A DNA stretch of 64,000 bases from Dasyornis broadbenti (taxonomy: Eukaryota; Chordata; Aves; Passeriformes; Dasyornithidae). The notes beneath the pieces were generated by a model. That model did no database searches, had not been told where the DNA came from, and was given only the letters and a program-made list of their open reading frames with translations. The position numbers were made by a program, and so were the translations under genes. The stretch spans positions 512,346-576,345 of the forward strand of contig VZRN01001158.1 of assembly GCA_013397935.1 (NCBI GenBank), read 5' to 3'. Position 1 is the first letter of the stretch. Every line of letters starts with the position of its first letter. Of the stretch, positions 52,886 through 64,000 are shown piece by piece.

Positions 52886-55800
52886 GAATTATTTACTTTT
52901 ATCTTCACAGATTAAGAAGTAGTATCTACATTCTGTCAGTGTCTGGTATCTCATCCCCAAAACCATGTTGCTGTGGTAGATCAGGCTCTTCATGTACCAC
53001 AAGTATTGAATCTTACATCAAATCCCCTCTAACTGGGTGTACCACAATGCTTAAGATTGCCAGAACACACTTGTTGCAATTCTGCCCATTTGTGTTTTTG
53101 TAAGTGTCTTTTTTGTGATTTGATTTCTGGTAATGACAATGACAAAGATGTTGCTAATCTCAGACCGGACACTACTTTTCCCCATATGTCCAAAAAAAAA
53201 AAAAAAATTATTAGGAAAATAATGGAAAAGTTATAAACCTAACTTGTAACATAAACTCTAAGCTGAGGAGGAATTCAGTGTTAAGATGAAGTATGAGACT
53301 GGTAGGTGCTCCCACAAAATCTAAGGAGCTGGGTTAATGAGAAGCATTTAAGCACACTTAAACACCACAGCAATTGTGTCTGCAGAGAAGGACTTTACAG
53401 ACCCATTCCTCAAATAAACCTCTTTAAAATTCAAGTGTCTGTGAAAGGAATCACCACTAATACCTTTCCTTTGTCCACAGGGCCCAGCCAGGCCCATCAG
53501 CACCAACTTGAATGTAACTTTGAATGACAGCTGGACCATCCACAGGGAAACAGGCAAGGATTCAACGAGTGATGTCTAAATCTCCCAAGGAATGTCATAC
53601 AGTGAGAACTTGGCATAAAGGGAGTTCAGTGATGGATAAACATGTATCACTGGTTAAGTCTCATCATGGAGTTGCCTTTTTGAGTTTTGCCTGTGAATTG
53701 CCACCAGTTCTGGCTTTGGCATCAAATATTTGCTCAGAAGTGCATTTAGTGCAAATAAACACAGACTAGGACAAAATATGGCCTATCTGTGTCAATTCAT
53801 TTCTCTCCCAAAGAAGAAACAGACCAAGCATGGAGCCCAGGCCACCCTGCCATGGCTGTGTATCATTGTATAAAAGCATAATCAACACTGTATTTTACCC
53901 AAAGTGGGGGCAATTTGTTCCCCTCGCTCCTCAAGAACCCGAGCTGCAGATGTTCTGTCTCCCCTGTCAGAGTGAGGTGCCTTAAAACTATCATAAACAA
54001 ACACAGCTGATTTAAAAGAATCATTTCATCCTGAAAAGCACACATCTCTCCTTTTTATGCTTGGGTAAATCAAAACTGGCTTGATTGATTTTGCTGAAGA
54101 TTTCCACAAAGATGCCACATGGATGCTAAGGTGATGCAAGAATTTCAACTCAGTCAAGGAAGTAGAGACCAGGAGTCCCACCCTTAGCATCATGCTTTCT
54201 CCTACACATCTCCCGCTCTGTTTTTGACCACTTTAAGTCCCTGCAAATGATACCAGGATCTGTTTTTTCATGGTTTCATGAGCCTGCCCTGAGGTCTGAG
54301 CCCAGGTCTGGGGTGAGATAGTTCAGTGCACCATGGGGAGACTTGCAGTGCAGACAAAACCAAAACTTTTATACTGCCCTCTGTTATTAGGCAGACACTC
54401 CAATTGGGCCTCATCATTTCACTTGGAAGTAAAGAATTACAAATTAAAAGGATCTATACTTACAAAATATTTATGTTCTTATTACACTTGCCATCCACAC
54501 CAGAATGTTAATCATAACAATCCTGAGCAACCCTGTGGAGACTCAACACACTTGTGGTATATGGCTTTGTTAGGCAGGAGTGAAAGGGTGGATAATAATA
54601 TTCACAGCTTCCCTGCAGTCATGAAAATGTAAATATTTTTTTTAAGTACTTACAAGACAAACCTACGGTAAATTTGAAAAATGTCCTCCATAATATTTAA
54701 GCTAAATCCTCCTCTTTAACCTAACCTTAGAGCATGGCAGTTAAGCGATCCATTCATTTTACTTCAAAATCTCAGTTCTCTCTTTATTTAAGAGTCAGAC
54801 ACCACCTGACTAACACGATGAATAATATGGTCTCTTCAGAAACATTTTTCTGTGATTTAGAACGATTAAATCCAACATGTGCTTCTGCTGAGCTCTCAGC
54901 CAACATTTGGAAAGCAGTGGGTAAAGAAGTCTCAGGCCAGATCTCAATCCCATTCAGACAAAGAAAACTAACATTCTAGAGTATTTATCAACCTGCTCTT
55001 CAAAAAGTAAAAGAGAGAAGATAGTCCAGTCATCTCAGCACAGGAACACTGCTCCTAAATACATTACCAGGAGCAATGAAAATGAAGGAATTAAGTTATT
55101 CCCTACAGCCAAAGAGAGCAGGACAAGATGCAAAGGCCTGCCATAGGAAGAGGATCAGGCTCTAGACACCAGCGAGTGGAAGAGCAATGGAGCAGAGGAG
55201 CCTGACAAATTCCAAGTTCAGTCAGATCCTTTCGGCCCATCTGCAGATTCCTCTGCACCACTGCCAGCATGCCTTTGACAGCCACAGCATGGGAACACTC
55301 CATAGCAAACTTCAGGACCTGTCAAGTCTCACCTCAGAGGTGAAGAGGATACGGAAGGCTGTATTTTGGGATTGCTGTATTACTATCTAGGTAGATTATC
55401 TACAGTCACCATCTGGACTTATGGGGTCTTTTAGTGAAAAAACAAAATGAAAACCTCTTCATATACCATCAGTGTGCAGGAATAGAACATAATTATTGTC
55501 ACACAGGCAGCAGTAGGAGTCACTGTGGGTCATACTCCTTTCCAGCATGATTTATAATTTTATATTCCTTGTGATTTTACATTCCTCACAAAAAAAGAAC
55601 TAAATAAAACATATCAAAGCGATTCTCCACATATCTCAACCTCAGGAATGCAGCTTTTTTTTCCTCTGGTCATAGAGACCAGAGAGCAAGCACCTGTGTT
55701 CGCACAGTTAATTAAACTGCAAGAAAAACATCTTTTATATCTGGCTGGCAAAGCCAATAACATTTAAGTTATAACTTGTACGAGACATGATAAACTCTGT

Positions 55801-58567
55801 CCTTCACAGAGAGAAATGCACTTCTAACATGACTCACTGTAAACAGATCTCAGGGTATAGCAGCTTCTAATCAGAGGCAGCTCCATAATGGACTTGTTGA
55901 GCTGTGACATTTCCTACACCACTTGGCACAGGGTGAATGATGATGCTGTTGTGGTTAAACCAGATAAGGTTCAATACTAACATAGGGAAAAGAGTATTGG
56001 GGTTTTGACTGCATTAAGCCAGAATTTACAAACATGAACCTGAAATGTTTGACAGACATGGGAAGAAGAGCCATCAGGAGAACACTGCCCCTAAGCCAGG
56101 GAAAGGATCTTGGGCTTCGAGCTTAAATTCCGCTTGTTTGTAAAAACCCACTTTAACATCACCTTTGGAGAAAATGACTCATCACTAGTCAATTAAATAA
56201 GGAAAGAGGGAATGGCTGCAATCAATGTCCAAGAGGCCCATTCATATTAGACACAAAGATGGCAGGATTAGTGCACAATGGTTCGGTTCCCTCCAGCTCC
56301 CGCAGCTCTACCCCCCAGCGAGGAGCTGACATGAGAGGATAAGACAACTCCATTAGGAGCCCGTATCACTTCTCTGCAGCACTCCCCACAAGCAGATGGA
56401 GCAGCTATTTAGCCAAATGCACCGTGACTCCTGCTTTATACATGAGCATCTGGGATGTTTCCTAATGTGGGGTGAGGCACAATGTACTCGGATTTATCAA
56501 CTGTCCCATACGCAATTAAAGATTTGGATAAATAATTTGGGGGTAAAGGCCCAATGGCTGAGCTGAAAAGCAGCAAGGCATGAGGGGTCAAGTGTTTCTG
56601 CACGATTTATATTTACCAAACAGAGCTGCCTGCAAAGGAATGTCTGTGTTGAGCTGTGGCAGAATGAGGCCCTGGCAGGAGGGAGCTAGAGAACCAGCAA
56701 CTGCTTTCTTTCAACTGAAACAAATTTAAATGTAGGGCTAATAAAACAACCCTCTTTATTGCCCTAAGAAACAAAATACATATGTAGTTAGAGCTATATA
56801 ATTTCCTGCTAATACACATTTTGATCTGAGGATAACGTGCAGTATCACCATTTTTCTGTGCATTCTACAAAAGGCCTCTAATACCTTAGAACCATTTAAT
56901 CAACATCCCATGCAGGCAGTGAATAGATAATTGAAATATAAGTACTGCCATCCATATGCCCTTTGGGAAAGTGACACAGTAAGCATTATATCATTCCATT
57001 AGACCATCCTTTGATGTGTGTTTTATTCTCATTAAAATATGTTTTAGCCCCAAGGTTTCTCCCCCCCACACCTCTCTGTGACATGGTCATGCCAGAAAAA
57101 AAAACCAAAACAAAAAAAACCCCCTGCTGTTCAAAAGGCAAGAAGTACATTTTTACAAGCAATTGTACATGTCAAAAATATAAAGCTGCCTTTTTAATTT
57201 CTTGTTTACCAAACACAGTCAATGACAGCTCCTGGAAAACACAAGGTGGAAAAAAAAATGCAGGAAGGAGGGTGGTGGTGGGGAAGGAATGCATTTACTT
57301 GTTTTCAAATAATAAAGCCTGAATACAAGCAGGATAAGAAATTTTTGAAAAGGCTGCCGTGATGGTGTCTGCTTTGAATTGTGCCCTGTTTAAACAAGAG
57401 AAAAGCCTCCCACTGAAAAAAGAAACATTTTTTATCATTCAAAAAGATCTCAAGGCAGTCCCTTTAAAATGAGATGTTTTCTAAACAAAGTATCAGAATG
57501 TTTCCCTGCAGGGAATGAGCATCTGATCTCTTAAAAATTATTATTCTTGAAGAACTGTAGATCTATGGAGTTTTTGTTTTATTTGTTTTAACTTAAGTAG
57601 AATGAAACCTGTCTGAAATGACCACCCAAGGGGGCAAAGCCACCAGCTAAGCAGGGGCTGAGATCTAAAAGGGACCCAAAGTTGTACCAAGACCCTAGGG
57701 GAGGTTTTAAACCTCTGGCTTAACCAGGGCTAGCAAAACACTTAATGCAGTTCTCAGTGTAAGCCCAGGACATGGACCTTCCCTCACTTACATCACTGCA
57801 GCTCCACCAACATCAGTAGGAACGTTCCTGATTTACATTTGTGTTAGCAAGCAAAGAATCAAGCTAATTACCCTGAGTTATCCACAGTCATTACAGGAGG
57901 AATTTTGTTTTCACATGTACACATTTTTACAGCGTGGACTGGTTTTGTTATGTTTGTAATAGTAGGTCTGCTACAGGCAACAGAGCGGAAAAACTCAGCT
58001 TTACATAGAACTAGTCTTGAGTACCAATGTGTTTCTGAATAAATAAAATTTCACATGTTGTAGTTTTCTATTAGTTCATGAACATCCAACTCGCATATCT
58101 GCAATTGTAACTACAATTCACAAATAGAAGCCATTGGTGAGAAACAGTACTAACACAGAAGCCCTTTTCAGTCTGATTCTTCAAGAGTTTGGCTTATAGT
58201 TTAACCTGAGCCAAGTCAACACTCCACTCAGAAATGTCAACAAGTAGGAGAAGTGTTACTGCCTCCATTAACTGCAGTAACCATTGACTGTGAACATGAG
58301 AAGTGGAAAGCTCACAGACAGAACACAGCTCCCTGAACATCGCTAAGGGAAGAGGTTAATGGGATTCTTGGAAAAAACACCAAACAACACAAAGATTTAT
58401 TTCTGTTGAAGCATTCAAGGCGTTTGCTGTGTAGTGCCGCCTTCTGCCATTTTAATAGACTTACACTTCTTAAATGAGTATAGCAAAGTAGCTTGAGTGC
58501 AAATAATCTGCATAAGGAGAACATCAATGCATTTCACCGCATGTTAGTCTTACAGAAGACTAACATT

Positions 58568-58931
58568 TGGGTTTGGGTTGGAAGGGACCGTAAAGATCAT
58601 CTCTTTCCACCCTCCTGCCATGGGCAGGGACACCTGCCACTAGCCCAGGGTGCTTCAAACCCTGTCCAGTCTGCCTTGGACACTTCCAGCGATCCAGGGG
58701 CAGCCACAGCTTCTCTGGGCAACCTGGGCCTGGGCCTCACCACCCTCACAGGGAAGAATTTCTTCCTAAGATCTAATCTAAGTCTCCTCTTTTGCAGTTT
58801 TAAGCCATTACATTGAAGGGTTTTGAGACAAGACCTGAAGCAACCAGGTCTTACCTCAGAGCCACCTCTGCTGTGACCAGGAGGTGGGTCATCACCTCTC
58901 CTGAGGCCCCTTTCAGCCTGGACCATCCTCT
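58568..58931 (-). mobile_element. CR1 LINE 3' fragment (about 360 bp)
   Basis: This minus-oriented copy includes GGGTTTGGGTTGGAAGGGAC, CCAGCGATCCAGGGGCAGCC, GAAGAATTTCTTCCTAAGAT and CCTGAGGCCCCTTTCAGCC. It belongs to the same subfamily as the copy at 31892. The terminal 8-bp repeats appear lost at its left end. Confidence 0.92.
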
Positions 58932-61900
58932 AAAGCTGCCTGTACAATGCTTCATTTTAAGTGACTTTTAAGTCCAGGAAAGCGAAGGACAAGCCCCAGC
59001 TCCACTAGCAGGCAGCCACTGCTGAGGCCAAAGCCAAAGGACTGGGTACAGAAAACAGCTCTAAGTCGCAAAATACCGCGGGAGCAGAATTGAACAAACT
59101 CTATACAGACATGAACTGATTATTCAGGACATACTGTCCAAGCTGCCTTTTTCTTTTAAGATGAAAAACTATTCTTGTACAACGATGAAGATTTTTATGA
59201 GTGATTAGCACAGCAGATCCAGGACTACCCTAAGTTCATAAAACAGCCACTTTTTAGCAGGAGTGTGTGCAGCTCCGGGTAAAGGGTGATCAAACCTGTC
59301 ACTCTGTATAACATACCAGAGCAGGACACTTGTTACCCTTGAGGTTGATCTCCCTCAGCTACTGCAGCTCATACCAGAAATTAATTTAAATTAATCTGCA
59401 GGAAAATTAAATCCATTACCTTGGAAAGCAAGGGAATAAATCACACCCAACAGGAAACCAGGAAAAGCTGCTGCCACTTCAGTCAAATCTAAGGTTTTGT
59501 GAGCACATGAAATTTTTCCTCGTCAATGACACAAATCCAATTTATAAAAGGAAACCAAATATTAGCTGTTATTATAATGCAGAACACAAATATGCTCAAT
59601 GAGTTTAACACTGCAGCCCAAGTATGAAGAACATCTCAAGCTGTTTGTATTTCCAAACAAGACCTGAGGGGTCAGAGGAGGGAGGAGGACGTGTGGGCAG
59701 GCAGGATGATGGATGGCGCTCAGTGGCATGCTGTGTTTGGGTCTACTTTTCTTTTTTTTTGCAACAGGATGTCTCTGATTACTCTCTGAATAGAGAATAA
59801 GGATGGTTACGTCTCAATGCTCAGAGAGAACATTTTTTCAGAGTCTTACAAATTAAACAGGACATTGTAGAGCAAGCAGTCAATGAACCATCAGGCGTTG
59901 TTCGTTGCAAATCTCCCAACAGTGTGAAAAGATTCCCTGGGAACACCAGAGGTAGGTTTGGGGCAAATAAGGTAAATGTGCTCTTGTCCCTACATTCAGC
60001 AGCCCCAGCTCTGCAGAGTCCTCCTATGTCATTGCCTTTATGGACTGTCCAGCCCAAATATACAAAATGTAAAGCAGGGGCACACTGAGCCCCTCAGTAA
60101 TTGTCTTAGCCATCAAGATGTTGCAATTCAGGGACTTCACAAAGGACAGAGGAAAATTGCTTTTCCAAATCCCATCCGTCCAGAGATCTTTGCAAAACTG
60201 GCTCCTGGCTCACAGGGAGTGATGGACAGGCCAAAGCTGCCCAACTGAGACACTTCTTGAATGTCACCAGTAAGAGAACCATACTGTCTCCAGCCAGACC
60301 TCTACACTCCACAGTGCAGCCCTGACCACAGAGCCTTTCTTTCAAAGCTACCAAGGCTCTTCATCAATGCCAAAGGAAACTGCAAGTCCTCAGCAACTCA
60401 TAGAGAAGGGTGAGATGTAGGAGTCTGGGAACCACATGAATGTGTATGTAGGGAAATTAACCCCTGAGACAGGGACTTCTGGTATTTTCTCAAATTGAAG
60501 ACTGCAGGTAGAAAGGATGGGAGAAATGTTGGAAGCAAGATCAGTTACAGATATCTGGACTTAACCCTAAATAAACAGGGGGCTGAAGCTGCACACGGAG
60601 TAATGAAAGCAAAACACACAGGAATCATTTCTAAATACACGGGAATAGTTTCTCTACAAAAGCTTAACATTTCCTAATGAGCCAGCTCTGTGAATTATCT
60701 AAAATGGAGACACCAGCTCATCCAGGGACTGCATGACTCAGTAACTCCAAGAACCTCTCACTGGGGTAACCAGTTTAATTCTGGCTTACGTTCAAAGCGT
60801 GTAAGAATTCTCTTTGTGATGGCACAGCTTCTAGAAAAACTCTCAGTGGCCTCTGTGCAGTTTTCAGTGGGCAGGAGTCACATCAAAGCCACCACTGAAA
60901 GCCTTTTCAAGGAGGTGCAGGACAAAAACTGCTACCCATATCGTCCAGTTCTGTAACAAGGACTATGCCAGATCAACAAAAAGCAAGGAAAGACAGAGAA
61001 AAAGAGAATATATTTACAAACAATGCAAATGAAGACAGATTAGAAAGTGATGTCTCGTTTGCACTGGATAGCACAGATGTTGGAACACAGCAGAATTAGA
61101 AAAGCAGCAAGCATTTCATTAAATGAAGCAGCTAAAGGGAAGAAAATGTCAGAACTCAAATGTCAGACAAATTTTGGGCAAGAACTCCCCAAACTCCCTG
61201 GAATCTTTGCCAGAGCCAAGACACCAGTCTCTTACGTACTATTTATGCATCCCTGTCTCGTCTGGTTTTGACTGGTTTTAGCATAACCATTTACAGGTTT
61301 TATTTAATTAGCCAGGAAGGAAAGAGTTCAAGGAACACCAGGGAATATGTGGCAAAATACAACAAGGTTAGATCACTTGCACTGGATTATCCTCCTCTGG
61401 CACACTGCAGAAGAAATAACCCCAGTCAAGGCCTGCGTGTTTCATGGTCTGCAGGGAGCAAGAGCAGCATTATTCAAGGGAAGTGGCACTTTAAAGAACT
61501 TTATATTAGCTGTTGACAGGCAGGTAGATAGATTGATGAGTGATTGCCCAATGTCCCCAACATTACCATTTTGTGGTGAAAGCATATATGAAAGGGGGGG
61601 GGATGTAAAATAATCCATGAAATACGGTTTTGCCAATCTATGGTGCATTCAGATGACTGCAAAGTTCATTTAAGGACACTGGAAACATAAAATAAATTGC
61701 TTTCTCTGAATCAAAAGTTGACAGTAAGTTTCCTAGCTATATTTTTGACTCCGGAAGCACTGCAAGCCATGCTAGCAGGCTATGATAAAAATTAAAAAAT
61801 AATAGAAAAAAAATCCCCCCATCATTTTTCTTCCTAGTAAGTGTTCCTTCTCCCAGGGCCTAAGGACCACATGCAAGGGAGGCAGAAGTGCAGGTCCCCT

Positions 61901-62419
61901 GAACCACACAATTAAGCCTGACTTACTGTATACACAACAGATGCCCTCACCACAGTGATCCCTAAAATATGCTCTTAAATAAAATTAACTCAACTCGTGA
62001 ATCTGCAATTAGCACCACCTTTGAGAACAAATCAGAACAAGTTTATTGAAGCACTCTATTTACCATGAGAGTGAATTTACCCACAAGGTTCACTTGGCTA
62101 TTTTGTCTCAATTTTCTTGTAATTTCATCTATCATGGTTTTTTCAATCCTCCAAAGGTGATGGATAAAACACAGAAATAAATAGGACCAACTGTTCACAG
62201 AAGCCTAAGGGAAAACATAATTTTGTTATAAATAATCCTTGGCACAAATCATGGAAATGCAATACTAAAATTGTTTGTTGAATCATTTATGAATTGGGCC
62301 TTCAGTTTCAGTTTGCAAATAAGTTAGAGGTTTTTTGTTGATGTTCTTTTTCACTTTGCTTTTTTAGCTGCCGAACAGCCTTCAAGAAATTGAACTGATA
62401 CATAATAAAGAAAACAGAG

Positions 62420-62540
62420 GGAATGGAGGACTTTTTTTTTTAATGGAATTCCTATGTTAATGAAGGACTTTTTTTGGTGGGGGGTAAGGAATTTACTTAT
62501 GGATGATGATAAATTTTATGATGACAAATTTTTATATTCA
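62420..62540 (+). repeat. Short imperfect duplications in T-rich DNA
   Basis: Two AATG(G)A(A)GGACTTTTTTT blocks about 38 bp apart are followed by two GATGA(T/C)AAATTTT blocks. This is simple-sequence decay, about 400 bp from COX10 exon 5. Confidence 0.5.
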
Positions 62541-62931
62541 TTTCCTAAGATGCCGCAATCGTGATTTTTCACCCAGCTAAACATGTAGAAGCAATATACA
62601 TTTTTGTGTTTGTTCTTAGACGGGAAATTTTAAAGATTTATTATTACAAAACAAAAGTTCAGTGGAACCATAACTGCATGCTGCCACAGCACGCATGTAA
62701 GTCATCACACATGAAGAAATACGCAATATGAGGGGAAATTCTACTGTACTGAGAAATTCAGTATTTTACAGCTGACTGCCCAAAGTCCTCACGTGAAAGT
62801 TATAAAGAAGAAATAGCAAGGAACAGAGAGGTGCATTTCTTTCTTAAGTGTTTTGTCGCATGAGGGAGAGAAACTTGGAAATAGATAAAAGGCTTATTCC
62901 TCCTTAGCCAGAGCAGATGTGCGTTGCCTTA

Positions 62932-64000
<1,069 letters not shown>

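Noticed and set aside
52710..52922. Plus-strand frames crossing the N gap
   Set aside because: They are artefacts of unresolved bases.

Overview
This window looks like bird nuclear DNA. The evidence is a set of dispersed CR1 LINE 3' fragments with the typical ATTCTRTGATTCTRTG terminus, long introns, isolated CpG-rich promoter DNA, and protein-coding exons bounded by GT/AG sites that read as vertebrate COX10 and HS3ST3B1. I cannot name the species. There is no bacterial-type operon, CRISPR array or complete transposon.

Layout, left to right. Positions 1-14751 are the 5' part of intron 1 of HS3ST3B1 (minus strand). Exon 1 of that gene, coding 14752-15194, lies in a CpG island (about 14505-15680) with GC boxes and a CCAAT box. 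Its remaining coding exon lies beyond the left edge. From about 15.7 to 27.8 kb is intergenic DNA with four CR1 fragments and one unexplained CpG-rich patch (about 22530-22860). From about 27.8 to 64.0 kb is the 3' half of COX10 (minus strand): a likely 3'UTR and poly(A) site, last exon (29848-30290), a 14.1-kb intron, a 233-bp exon (44359-44591), an 18.3-kb intron, a 71-bp exon (62933-63003), then the start of the next upstream intron. The three COX10 exons join in frame to 248 codons. Earlier COX10 exons lie beyond the right edge.

The two genes are transcribed in the same direction, COX10 upstream of HS3ST3B1, as on human chromosome 17p12 to my knowledge. COX10 makes heme O in the inner mitochondrial membrane for cytochrome c oxidase. 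HS3ST3B1 is a Golgi heparan sulfate 3-O-sulfotransferase. They are neighbours by conserved synteny and do not share a pathway.

I found no new multi-gene system. The points most worth a second look are regulatory: an upstream ORF overlapping the HS3ST3B1 start codon, a possible intronic poly(A) site just after its exon 1, the isolated CpG patch between the genes, and inverted CR1 copies flanking COX10 exon 6.
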